64,000 nucleotides of DNA, taken from Methylomicrobium sp035916875. GTDB taxonomy: Bacteria; Pseudomonadota; Gammaproteobacteria; Methylococcales; Methylomonadaceae. Shown here piece by piece: positions 35,626 through 43,579 of the stretch. The position numbers and the translations under genes are program-made. Under the pieces are notes generated by a model. That model searched no databases. It saw only the letters and a list, made by a program, of their open reading frames with translations, and was not told the DNA's origin. Every line of letters begins with the position of its first letter. Position 1 is the stretch's first letter. The DNA is taken from positions 62,001 through 126,000 of the forward strand of contig NZ_JAXUHN010000085.1 in NCBI RefSeq assembly GCF_035916875.1, given 5' to 3'.

Positions 35626-35826
35626 ATGCCCGTTTATCTGCTCAAGTGTCCCGATTGCGGACACCAGTTTCAAAGTCTGGTGCTGAACGGCGCCAAAGTT
35701 CCGGGGATTTGGGTCTGTTCGGAATGCGGGAGCCGCGCGGCCGAACCGATAGGCGAGCGGCCGAGCGATTTTCATCCGCTCGAAAAGCCTCACGGCAAGG
35801 GCTGCCCTTGCTGCGGAGGCCATTGA
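35626..35826 (+). CDS. FmdB-type small zinc-ribbon protein
   Basis: 66 residues with an N-terminal zinc ribbon: CPDCGHQF (two Cys) and CSECGS (two Cys), plus a third Cys-rich tail GCPCCGGH. A strong AGGAGGGGGG site precedes ATG 35626. Such proteins often sit in operons for one-carbon or amide metabolism with no defined role, perhaps as regulators or metal-delivery factors. Here it lies just upstream of the zinc-dependent EaCoMT gene; a part in zinc supply or regulation is possible but untested. A second FmdB-family gene is at 47192. Confidence 0.75.
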   Translation: MPVYLLKCPDCGHQFQSLVLNGAKVPGIWVCSECGSRAAEPIGERPSDFHPLEKPHGKGCPCCGGH

Positions 35827-35848
35827 GTGAGGTGAGTGGCAAGTCTGC

Positions 35849-35866
35849 ATAGGTATTTATACCTAT
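35849..35866. promoter_or_regulatory. perfect 18-base inverted repeat upstream of the EaCoMT gene
   Basis: The sequence is ATAGGTAT-TT-ATACCTAT, with 8-base arms around a 2-base centre. It lies 131 bases before the EaCoMT start, in a 171-base gap within an otherwise tightly packed cluster. The size and perfect symmetry fit a dimeric repressor operator. No regulator gene is present in the cluster, so its protein would be encoded elsewhere. Confidence 0.45.
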
Positions 35867-35997
35867 ATGGGTCAAAATATAACTGTGATACTTTCGACTG
35901 ACGATCTCTGGACGCGCAATCGGATTGAACAGAGGAATTTTTTACTGGATTCACGCGGTGAGCGATCGAATGTCATTCAGAACATTGGGAGCAAGCT

Positions 35998-37110
35998 ATG
36001 AATAAGAATAAAGTATTGATTCCAACCAGCATGGTCGGCAACTATCCGAATCCGAGATGGTGGGACGCGGCGTTTGCGAGGCATTTCAAGGGCGATAGGC
36101 AGCCGCCTGATGCGCTGGTCCGGGAAGCGCTCGAGGATGCGACCGCCGCGCTGGTGACCGATCAACTGAAGGCAGGGTTGGACATCATCGCGGACGGCAG
36201 GCTGCACGGCGACAACTATGCCGATCAGGCGCTGTATTACTACTTTGATCGGCTCGGCTACGATCTGTCGGGCAAGCATTTGGGCTTTCCGATTTACAGC
36301 CGACTGCATTCGGCGACCGTGACCCAGGAAATCAAACGCCGCGGCCAGATCATGGTCGAACAGGCGAGGGCGTTGAAGCGGGCGACCGACAAGCCGGTCA
36401 AGGTGCAATACACCGGTGTGCAGGTGCTGGCGCAGTGTACGAACGATCTTCATTACTCGAACAGTCGAGACCGCGCGATGGACATTGCGAAGGCGATCAA
36501 CGAAGATATTCTGGAGGTCGATACACTGGGTGTCGATTATATTCAACTCGACGAATTCACTTGGCCTTATTTCTACGAAGACTGGGCGATAGAAGCATTC
36601 AATCGCGCGGTGGCCGGCGTCAAAAACGCGAAAATCGTCTGCCATATCTGCTGGGGCAACTGGGGCGGGACGCCGGCCTATTACCCGGATGAAACTGCAT
36701 CGGCGGGCGAGGTTTTCGACTTGACCCTGCGTGCGCAAAACGCCAAAAAACCGAATCCGACCTCGTCGGTTGTGCCGAAATCCTACCAGGCCAACATCGA
36801 CGTCTTCAATATCGAGGGCATCGGCCGTCTGCCGTTCGAGAATTCAGGCCTGGACCTCCTGAAGAAACATCCGATTCCGAAAAACATGATGTTCTGGGCC
36901 GGCGTGATCGATGTCAAAAGCACCGTCTGCGAAACGGCCGAGCAGGTTGCCGCGAAGATTCTGCAGCTACTGACCGTGGTGCCGGCAGAGCAATTGGGCG
37001 TCACGACCGATTGCGGTCTGATCCTGTTGCAGCGTTACATCTGCCAGGACAAACTGCACGCGCTGGTCGAAGGCGCGAAGATCGTCCGCAAGGAACTTGG
37101 AGTGGCTTAA
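35998..37110 (+). CDS. xecA: epoxyalkane:coenzyme M transferase (MetE C-terminal-like zinc protein)
   Basis: 370 residues, cobalamin-independent methionine synthase C-terminal fold standing alone. Zinc ligands are seen as His216-x-Cys218 in VCHICWGNWGG and Cys339 in TTDCGL, the His-x-Cys...Cys arrangement described for EaCoMT (also called 2-hydroxypropyl-CoM lyase). The N-terminal SMVGNYPNPRWW and GADGRLHGDNY-like ADGRLHGDNY motifs also match. EaCoMT opens an epoxide by attack of the zinc-bound coenzyme M thiolate, giving 2-hydroxyalkyl-CoM; in Xanthobacter Py2 and ethene/vinyl-chloride users this protein is XecA/EtnE. The neighbouring ComA, lyase and PLP genes supply the coenzyme, which makes the reading far stronger than the fold alone. 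The alternative is another MetE-like methyltransferase. Confidence 0.88.
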   Translation: MNKNKVLIPTSMVGNYPNPRWWDAAFARHFKGDRQPPDALVREALEDATAALVTDQLKAGLDIIADGRLHGDNYADQALYYYFDRLGYDLSGKHLGFPIYSRLHSATVTQEIKRRGQIMVEQARALKRATDKPVKVQYTGVQVLAQCTNDLHYSNSRDRAMDIAKAINEDILEVDTLGVDYIQLDEFTWPYFYEDWAIEAFNRAVAGVKNAKIVCHICWGNWGGTPAYYPDETASAGEVFDLTLRAQNAKKPNPTSSVVPKSYQANIDVFNIEGIGRLPFENSGLDLLKKHPIPKNMMFWAGVIDVKSTVCETAEQVAAKILQLLTVVPAEQLGVTTDCGLILLQRYICQDKLHALVEGAKIVRKELGVA

Positions 37111-37122
37111 CCGGAGCCGCCC

Positions 37123-38043
37123 ATGTTCACGCAGGCCGACAAGCGTTGTTCGTTGTCCGAACTCGTCGCTCAGGTGAAGGACGGCGATGTGGTTGCGGTC
37201 GGTGGCGGCTTGTCCTGGCGCGAACCGATGGCCGCCTTGCGCGAGTTGATCCGTCATGGGCGCAGAGGACTTACGGTGGTCGGCTCCGCCCATGGCATCG
37301 ATATCGACATGCTGTGCGGCGCCGGCGTCGTGGCCGTGAGCGGCGAATCCTATGTCGGTTTCGAGCAGGATTTCGGCATGGCGCCGAATTACCGGCGCGC
37401 CTGTGAATCCGGCGCAGTTCAGGTCAGGGATAATTGCTGTTATACGCTGGTGCAGCAATTGCGTGCCGCGATCTCGGGGCTGCCGTTCATGCCGATCCGC
37501 TCGGTGCAGGGTACGGGCTTTGAAGCGCTGCATCCCGAATTCAAAACGATGATCTGTCCTTATACCGGCGACAGGCTCGTGCTGGTGCCGCCATTGCAGC
37601 CCGATGTTGCGGTCCTGCATGCGCATTTCGCGGATCGCCACGGCAACCTGCACATCGAAGGGCCGCCGGTGGCCGATATTCTGTTCGCGAAGGCCTCCCG
37701 CAAAGTAATTGTGACGGTCGAAGAGATCCTCGAGCATGAAGACCTTGCTGAAAAAGGCGTCACGATCCCTTATTTTTACGTGACCGCGGTCTGCGAGGTT
37801 CGATACGGCGCGCACCCGACCTCATGTTATCCGAACTATGCCTATGATAGGCGGCATACGCAGCATTACTACGATCAAGCCAGGCAAGGCGCCGAGGTTT
37901 TTCGGGAAAACTATCTGAAACCGTTCGTTAGTCAATGTCCCGATCATCGGGTTTATCTGGAGGCGATAGGCGGCCGAGAGCGTTTGAACCGGCTAACAAC
38001 ATGGCGCGAGAGCGACGAGCAGTGGAGGAGCTTGTATGAATGA
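37123..38043 (+). CDS. CoA-transferase-fold protein, alpha subunit (GctA/IpdA-like)
   Basis: 306 residues. CoA-transferase family I alpha domain: DVVAVGGGLSWREPMAALRELI, then SYVGFEQDFGMAPNYRRACESG with Glu95, the GTGFEALHPEF segment and CPYTGDRLVLVPPLQPDVAVLHAHFADRHGNLHIEG. It pairs with the beta subunit whose gene overlaps it by 8 bases (stop TGA 38041-38043, start 38036). It starts 12 bases after the EaCoMT stop with a GGAG site, so the three are one operon. The likely partner is beta; the pair may act on a CoA ester of a CoM-linked acid. Confidence 0.87.
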   Translation: MFTQADKRCSLSELVAQVKDGDVVAVGGGLSWREPMAALRELIRHGRRGLTVVGSAHGIDIDMLCGAGVVAVSGESYVGFEQDFGMAPNYRRACESGAVQVRDNCCYTLVQQLRAAISGLPFMPIRSVQGTGFEALHPEFKTMICPYTGDRLVLVPPLQPDVAVLHAHFADRHGNLHIEGPPVADILFAKASRKVIVTVEEILEHEDLAEKGVTIPYFYVTAVCEVRYGAHPTSCYPNYAYDRRHTQHYYDQARQGAEVFRENYLKPFVSQCPDHRVYLEAIGGRERLNRLTTWRESDEQWRSLYE

Positions 38044-38884
38044 GCCAGTCCGCACCTGCACGCTCGGCGAATTGATGATTTATCAGATCGCATTGACGAT
38101 CGAAGACGGCATCCTGGCGTTTCACGGTTTCGGCTCGCCCCTGGTACAACTCGCGCTGCATCTGGCCAAGCGCAGCCATGCGCCGAATCTGGTCCTGGTG
38201 GCGGGCGCGACCTATGCGGTCAATCCGAGCCCCCTGTTTTTGACGCCAACCTCGAACGATTTCGTGATGAGCGTCGGCGCCGAATGCGACTTGAATATCG
38301 AGGAACTGTTCGATCTGGCCGCAAGCGGGCGGATGGGGCGGATGTTTTTATCCGGGTTGCAAATCGACCCGTGGGGCAATTTGAATGTGACCCGGCTTGG
38401 CGATGCCGGCCATCTGAAACTGAAGCTGCCGGGCGGTGGCGGCGGCTGCAACCTGTCCTGCGATGCGGGCCATATCACGATCTGGACCGCGGCGCATCGC
38501 GCGCCCCCGGATCAACAAGGACGGCGCCGCTTCCGGCTGGTCGATCGCTGCGATTTCGTGACCAGCGTCGGTCACCGCAGCGTCGACGGCAGGCCACGTT
38601 CCGAACTGCCGTACCGGGGCAAGGGACCGGATTGGATCGTGACCGATCTCGGTATTTTCGATTTCGACGCAACCGGTCATGCCAGGCTGAATGCGGTTTA
38701 TCCCGATACCACGGTGGAGCTTGTCGCCGAGAACACCGGTTTTGATTTTCCGGTCGCCGCTGATCTGGCGTGCGCGCGTTTGCCCGAGCCGGGCATCATT
38801 GAGCTGATCCGCCGTCTGGACCCGATGCGGATTCACCGCCGGGAACTCAGCCATGATGATCGGACCCGCGAGTTCGAGTTGTAG
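38036..38884 (+). CDS. CoA-transferase-fold protein, beta subunit lacking the usual catalytic Glu (GctB/IpdB-like)
   Basis: 282 residues. GctB-like beta fold: LSGLQIDPWGNLNVTRLGDAGHLKLKLPGGGGG, and LPYRGKGPDWIVTDLGIFDF. In glutaconate CoA-transferase B the nucleophile Glu54 sits in a VESG context. Here the aligned segment NLVLVAGATYAVNPSP has Ala56, so no covalent CoA-glutamyl intermediate can form at that position. IpdAB from mycobacteria also lacks it and works as a ring-cleaving hydrolase. So this pair may be a hydrolase or C-S/C-C lyase rather than a CoA-transferase. My alignment is from memory of the family. Confidence 0.85.
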   Translation: MNEPVRTCTLGELMIYQIALTIEDGILAFHGFGSPLVQLALHLAKRSHAPNLVLVAGATYAVNPSPLFLTPTSNDFVMSVGAECDLNIEELFDLAASGRMGRMFLSGLQIDPWGNLNVTRLGDAGHLKLKLPGGGGGCNLSCDAGHITIWTAAHRAPPDQQGRRRFRLVDRCDFVTSVGHRSVDGRPRSELPYRGKGPDWIVTDLGIFDFDATGHARLNAVYPDTTVELVAENTGFDFPVAADLACARLPEPGIIELIRRLDPMRIHRRELSHDDRTREFEL

Positions 38885-38894
38885 GAGCAGGCGG

Positions 38895-39818
38895 ATGGCA
38901 AACACGAACGGCGGTATCCTCGAAGTCGGTCAATTAAGACAGCGGGAAAACTTCGTGCCGTTGCCTTACCGCTGCGTCAGTTTTCAGCCGTATGAAGGCC
39001 CGATGACGGCGGAGGCCATCGAGCGTTATTTAATGAGTCGGGAAGTATACCGCCGAACCGATATTGTGGTTCTGCATGGCCCGAGCCGTGACTATGCGGT
39101 CGCGGCGGTGCAGCGTTTGGGATCGGATAGCCTGTTTACAATGGCAGAGAAGGTTGAAATACTCGGCCTACCCGCCGATTGTATTTTGATCGAAGATCCC
39201 GATACCGATCCCGCCAACCGCTCGGCGCTTGCCCTTACCGCGATAAAGCACGGGGTCACCCCCAAGCAAACCGCGATAGTGGTCGGCACGTTCGATCATG
39301 TCAACATCATTCATCGGCCGAACCCGCTGCGCCTGCGCGTGGTTGAAGTGGTACCGCCCCATCCACCGAAGTTATTACACATGGTTGAACAGGTGCTGGG
39401 CTATGCCGATTTGCCTCCGATAATATTGGAGCCGGTCACGATCGACTTGCGCGATTTGGCTGCTACCGTAAGCCCGGAAGCCTATCTGGTCCCCTGCCGC
39501 TCGGGCGGTCTGCAGGAACTCGGCGCGCCGGTCTATTTTTTGGACGAGCGGCCGACACAACGCGCAAACTGGACCTTGCTCGGCTGCGAACGGAGCCTGC
39601 AATTTCACCGGCATTATTACGGCGACGAACCGCCGCGCGTCGAGATGTGCCCGCGCAAACTGACCGCCCCCGATGATCGCCTGACGCTGCTGAAATGCTG
39701 CCTGCTCGAATATGATATTGAACGGGACGGCACCCGGATGATCGTGCCCTGGGGCACCGATTTGCCGATGCTCGAAAGAGCCTTGCGTGAATTAACCGGA
39801 GACGGCGGCGATGGCTGA
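38895..39818 (+). CDS. uncharacterised protein in the coenzyme M cluster
   Basis: 307 residues from ATG 38895, with a GGAG site 6-9 bases upstream. I do not recognise the family. It is soluble, with no signal peptide or transmembrane segment, and has mixed alpha/beta character: TDIVVLHGPSRDYAVAAVQRLG, then TAIVVGTFDHVNIIHRPNPLRLRVVEV and LVPCRSGGLQELGAPVYFLDERP. Four Cys are scattered, with no CxxC motif. It lies between the CoA-transferase-like pair and the ComA gene (overlapping the latter by eight bases). So it probably acts in coenzyme M synthesis or use. Confidence 0.8.
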   Translation: MANTNGGILEVGQLRQRENFVPLPYRCVSFQPYEGPMTAEAIERYLMSREVYRRTDIVVLHGPSRDYAVAAVQRLGSDSLFTMAEKVEILGLPADCILIEDPDTDPANRSALALTAIKHGVTPKQTAIVVGTFDHVNIIHRPNPLRLRVVEVVPPHPPKLLHMVEQVLGYADLPPIILEPVTIDLRDLAATVSPEAYLVPCRSGGLQELGAPVYFLDERPTQRANWTLLGCERSLQFHRHYYGDEPPRVEMCPRKLTAPDDRLTLLKCCLLEYDIERDGTRMIVPWGTDLPMLERALRELTGDGGDG

Positions 39819-40659
39819 ACTGGCCTGGGAACATATCATTGCCGGCGTGCGCGAAGCGCGCAGCGCGAAGCCGCGCAAAACCGGCTGCACGATGGTGATG
39901 GATGTCGGCAAGGGCCTCTTCGAAACGCAGAGCATTTTGGAGATGTCGGGCGCGTATATTGATCATTGGAAGTTCGCGTTCGGCACCTCGGTATTCGTCG
40001 AGAAAACCCGATTGCAGGAAAAATTGCGCCTGTTGGCCGAGCACAATATCCTGACTTTTCCGGGCGGGACCCTGCTTGAAGTGGCGATGCTGAAGATGCA
40101 TTGCCGGGGCTACATGACGCATGCGCAGGCGCTTGGCTTTCAGGCGGTCGAAATTTCGGACGGCACCCTGCCGATTCCGCGCTTCAGACGGCGCCGCATC
40201 ATCGAGTGCGCGCTGAATGCTGGCTTGATCCCGATCACCGAAGTCGGCAAAAAAGACCCGAAGCGGCAGCCGACCGTCGATCAACTCGCGGACGAGATAG
40301 TGCAGGACCTGGAGTGGGGGGCGGCCTGGGTGATTCTCGAAGGCAGGGAGTGCGGCCAGGGCGTCGGAGTTTATGATGAGGCGGGCAATGTCGAGGGTTT
40401 CGAGGTCGAAAGGCTCGTCGAATTGCTCGGTTCCAGAATCGACGCGTTGATCTGGGAGGCGCCGCTAAAGCCGCAGCAGGCCTATTTCATCGAAAAATTC
40501 GGCGTGAATGTCGGTCTCGGCAATATCAGCCCGGATCAGATACTCGCGGTCGAGGCGCTGCGTAACGGCCTGCGCTTCGATACGCTGAACCGGGTCTCCG
40601 ATAAACTGGTGCGCACCGGCTTCTGGGATCCGAATGCGGTGGAGCAGGACAAACCGTAG
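39811..40659 (+). CDS. comA: phosphosulfolactate synthase (ComA/XcbB type)
   Basis: 282 residues. ComA adds sulfite to phosphoenolpyruvate to make (R)-phosphosulfolactate, the first step of coenzyme M synthesis. Family motifs are clear: TGCTMVMDVGKGL, YIDHWKFAFGTSVF, TFPGGTLLEVA, GFQAVEISDGTLPIP and ITEVGKKDP, then WVILEGRECGQGVGVYD. Lys53 in YIDHWKF corresponds to the position of the active-site Lys region of archaeal ComA. Its stop-codon context overlaps the previous gene, and the two lyase genes and the PLP gene follow. Among bacteria, ComA homologues are rare and linked mainly to coenzyme M or related sulfonate metabolism. Confidence 0.93.
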   Translation: MAELAWEHIIAGVREARSAKPRKTGCTMVMDVGKGLFETQSILEMSGAYIDHWKFAFGTSVFVEKTRLQEKLRLLAEHNILTFPGGTLLEVAMLKMHCRGYMTHAQALGFQAVEISDGTLPIPRFRRRRIIECALNAGLIPITEVGKKDPKRQPTVDQLADEIVQDLEWGAAWVILEGRECGQGVGVYDEAGNVEGFEVERLVELLGSRIDALIWEAPLKPQQAYFIEKFGVNVGLGNISPDQILAVEALRNGLRFDTLNRVSDKLVRTGFWDPNAVEQDKP

Positions 40660-40688
40660 TTATTCCTCTTGTTAAAGTTGAGATCAGT

Positions 40689-42203
40689 ATGACTGCCCGG
40701 CATTCGACGGAACCACTCCCGCAACAAGTGCTCGAAATAGGCGCCCGCCTGAAGGCCCCTCCTTCCGATTTATTGGTAAATTCGGTGTTTGCCCAGGAAC
40801 TCGCTCAGCAACTGCATCTGTTCGATGCATTGGGCATCACCGACATCGCGCAGACCCTCGTTGCTCTCGAGCTGGGATCGATTCCCGAAACCGAGGGACG
40901 CGCATTGCTGGCTGCATTGCTGGAACTGCAAAAGAAACCGGACGATTTTGTACCATGCCCCGAGCGCGGCGACATCTACACCAACCGCGAGGCCTGGCTG
41001 AGCGAACGCAGCGCCGCAGCCGGCTGGCTCGGCGCCGGTCGCGCCCGCCGCGAAGCGATTACGACCGCATTCGTGATCGTGATGCGCAAGGCCTTGCTGG
41101 ACAATCAATTCGCGTTAAGCAAACTGGGCGGTGTGATGATCGAACGGGCTATGACCAACCGGCTTTCGATCATGCCGGACTACACCTATCTGCAAGCGGC
41201 GCAGCCGACCACGTTTGGACATTATCTGCTGAGCTTTGCCTATCCTCTGCTCCGGGACCTCGAACGGCTCGATCTGCTGTTTAGCCAATTGAACCTCAGC
41301 CCGGTCGGCTGCGGCAGCACCAATGGCTCCCTGATTCCGCAAGGCCGGCAGCAAGCGGCCCAGCTTCTCGGTTTTGCCGGCGTGATCGAGCATGCCCGCG
41401 ACGCGATGTGGCAGGCCGATGTGTGCATCAACTGCGTCTCGATACTCAATACCGGCAGCGTCACCTTGAGCCGCCTGGCCGAAGACTTGCAGATTTTCAG
41501 CACGCAGGAGTTCGGATTGATCGAGCTTGACGACCGCCATGCGCGCGCGAGCAAGATCATGCCTCAGAAAAAAAACCCATTCGCCTTGACTCATGTCAGG
41601 GCCTTCGCGAACAAGATGATCGGGTTTAGTGCGACCGTGACCGCAAGTTCCAGAACGCCGAGCGGCCAGCCTGATAACCGCTTGCTGATTTACGGCGAAC
41701 TGCCCGAAGCCGTCCTGCAGGCGACGGAAGTGAGCGAGCTGATGGCCGAGCTGCTCGAACACTTGACGTTCAAAGCCGACAGGGGCTTGCACCTTATCGA
41801 GTCCGGCTGGGCGCTCGCGACCGATCTTGCAGAAACGCTGGTGCTCGAATGCGGTCTCGATTTTCGCGCCGCGCATCAGCTGGTCGGATTCCTGGCCAGT
41901 GAGTTTCAGGGGCATGGCCTCCGTACCCTGTCTCCCGACATCATTATCTCCGCCTGCGAACAGCGCTTTGGACGGCGCATCGAATTGTCCCGCGCGCAAC
42001 TCGAAAAAGCGCTCGATCCCCTGCATGCGATCGAATCCCGGCAGGAGGCCGGCGGCACTTCAATGCGCAGCATGGAAAATATGCTGAACGACTGTTCGGC
42101 GCAATTCACCGGCTATCGGGAGCAAGTCCGGCAGAGTCTCGCCTACCTTGAAGACAAGGAAAAGGAGCTACTGATGCTCGCCGAGGCGCTGGCCGCAACA
42201 TGA
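40689..42203 (+). CDS. aspartase/fumarase-superfamily lyase, argininosuccinate-lyase-like (XcbC type, phosphate elimination)
   Basis: 504 residues. Argininosuccinate-lyase-like fold with YTYLQAAQPTTFGHYL and the signature loop RASKIMPQKKNPF, where Ser288 holds the catalytic position, but the usual second Ser is Lys289. Bacterial coenzyme M synthesis uses a functionally distinct member of this superfamily (XcbC1) that removes phosphate from phosphosulfolactate to give sulfoacrylate; this gene follows comA exactly as that one does. No arginine gene is close, and true ArgH would carry GSS before the loop. Start ATG 40689; the stop overlaps the next lyase gene (ATGA). Confidence 0.85.
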   Translation: MTARHSTEPLPQQVLEIGARLKAPPSDLLVNSVFAQELAQQLHLFDALGITDIAQTLVALELGSIPETEGRALLAALLELQKKPDDFVPCPERGDIYTNREAWLSERSAAAGWLGAGRARREAITTAFVIVMRKALLDNQFALSKLGGVMIERAMTNRLSIMPDYTYLQAAQPTTFGHYLLSFAYPLLRDLERLDLLFSQLNLSPVGCGSTNGSLIPQGRQQAAQLLGFAGVIEHARDAMWQADVCINCVSILNTGSVTLSRLAEDLQIFSTQEFGLIELDDRHARASKIMPQKKNPFALTHVRAFANKMIGFSATVTASSRTPSGQPDNRLLIYGELPEAVLQATEVSELMAELLEHLTFKADRGLHLIESGWALATDLAETLVLECGLDFRAAHQLVGFLASEFQGHGLRTLSPDIIISACEQRFGRRIELSRAQLEKALDPLHAIESRQEAGGTSMRSMENMLNDCSAQFTGYREQVRQSLAYLEDKEKELLMLAEALAAT

Positions 42204-43579
42204 TCGATTCGGTGCATATCAGTGATTCGACGATTTACGGCCCGGCCTGGAGCACGCCACCAATGCGCGCGCTATTCGCCGAGCAGAATAAAATCAAGGG
42301 CTGGCTCGAAATCATGTCGGTATTGGCGGCCGTGCAGGCGGAGTTCGGTCTGATTCCGGTCGAGGCGGCCAGGCAAATCGAGGCATGTCACGCGCATATC
42401 GAGATCGACGAGGCTTTCCTCTGCGAGGCCAGTGAAGGCTTCGCGAAGACGAACCACTCGCTGCTCGGCATCATCAACGCCCTGAAATCGCGGGTCGGCT
42501 CCCAGGGCGGCGAATGGCTCTGCTATGGCGTGACCGTGCAGGATATTACCGATACCCAGACGATGCGGACCTTGGTGAGGGTCCGTGACCATTTTATCGA
42601 GCAAGTCTGCGCGATCGAACGCATTTTGAGCGCTCTTGCCGTCCGGCATCGCGATACGCCGATGTGCGGCAGAACGCATGGGCAGCCGGGCCTGCCGATC
42701 ACCTTCGGCTTCAAAGTTGCCTGCTGGCTGGACGAGGTCGACCGCCACCGCCGACGTCTTGTCGAGCTCGGCCCGAGGCTTTGTGTCGGGCAATTGGCTG
42801 GCGGCGTCGGCAGTCTGTCCTCATTGGGTCCGAAGGCGCTGGCATTGCAGCAAGAGGTTCTGCAGCGGCTGGGTCTTGAGTCCCCCGCGATCTCGTGGAC
42901 CAGCAGCCGCGATCGTCTTGCCGAATGGCTGAATAGCCTCGCCTTGATCAGCGCGACCGGCGACCGGATCGGTCAGGAAATCGTGCAGTTGCAGAGGCCA
43001 GAAATCGGCGAACTGAGCGAGGGTTTTGTCCCCGGCGCGGTCGGCAGTATCACGATGCCGCAGAAAAGAAATCCGGAGATTTCCGAACATCTCGGTACGC
43101 TGTCCAGAGTCGTTCGGCATCATGCCGCGCACATGGCCGAAAATCTGGTGCACAGTCATGAGCGCGACGGCCGTTCCTGGAAAGGCGAATGGGCGATCAT
43201 TCCGGACGCCACCTTGGCTGCCGGCAAGGCGCTGGCCTTATTGGAGACGCTATTGACCGATCTTCAGGTGCACGATCGGCGTATGTTGGCGAATATCGAC
43301 GCCAGTCGAGGCCTGATTTACAGCGAAAAGGTGATGCTGGCCCTGGCGAAAAAAATCGGCAAGCAAAGCGCGCATCAAAAGCTATACGAAATCGCGCTGC
43401 GGGTTGATCGGCAAGGGCTGCATCTGCGGCAGGCATTACACAAGGATCAATCCATTACCGGTCTGTTGCCGACGGCCGAGATCGATGCGCTGTTCGACCT
43501 CGGCTCCTGTACCGGCCATTGTGCGGAGATGGTCGAGCGGGTGATCGCTTCAATCGATCTATCGGGGCAGTCATCGTGA
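42200..43579 (+). CDS. aspartase/fumarase-superfamily lyase, adenylosuccinate-lyase/cycloisomerase-like (XcbD type)
   Basis: 459 residues. It resembles adenylosuccinate lyase and 3-carboxymuconate cycloisomerase: GRTHGQPGLPITFG with His160, and a signature GAVGSITMPQKRNPEISEH in which Ser283 is kept and the second Ser is Ile. It overlaps the previous lyase gene (ATGA) and the next PLP gene (GTGA), so the three are translationally coupled. Published bacterial coenzyme M synthesis includes a decarboxylation after sulfoacrylate formation and a second lyase of this superfamily (XcbD1); I place this gene there by family and position. It is not a purine enzyme by context. Confidence 0.83.
   Translation: MIDSVHISDSTIYGPAWSTPPMRALFAEQNKIKGWLEIMSVLAAVQAEFGLIPVEAARQIEACHAHIEIDEAFLCEASEGFAKTNHSLLGIINALKSRVGSQGGEWLCYGVTVQDITDTQTMRTLVRVRDHFIEQVCAIERILSALAVRHRDTPMCGRTHGQPGLPITFGFKVACWLDEVDRHRRRLVELGPRLCVGQLAGGVGSLSSLGPKALALQQEVLQRLGLESPAISWTSSRDRLAEWLNSLALISATGDRIGQEIVQLQRPEIGELSEGFVPGAVGSITMPQKRNPEISEHLGTLSRVVRHHAAHMAENLVHSHERDGRSWKGEWAIIPDATLAAGKALALLETLLTDLQVHDRRMLANIDASRGLIYSEKVMLALAKKIGKQSAHQKLYEIALRVDRQGLHLRQALHKDQSITGLLPTAEIDALFDLGSCTGHCAEMVERVIASIDLSGQSS

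Noticed and set aside
35827..35848. Sigma-54 promoter before EaCoMT
   Set aside because: A TGGCA...GC pattern is present, but the GG-to-GC spacing is too short for the -24/-12 class.
35998..37110. MetE-like methionine synthase
   Set aside because: The protein is only the C-terminal half of MetE and sits among coenzyme M genes; the EaCoMT reading fits better.
40689..43579. argH and purB housekeeping genes
   Set aside because: Altered signature loops and placement in a coenzyme M operon argue against both.
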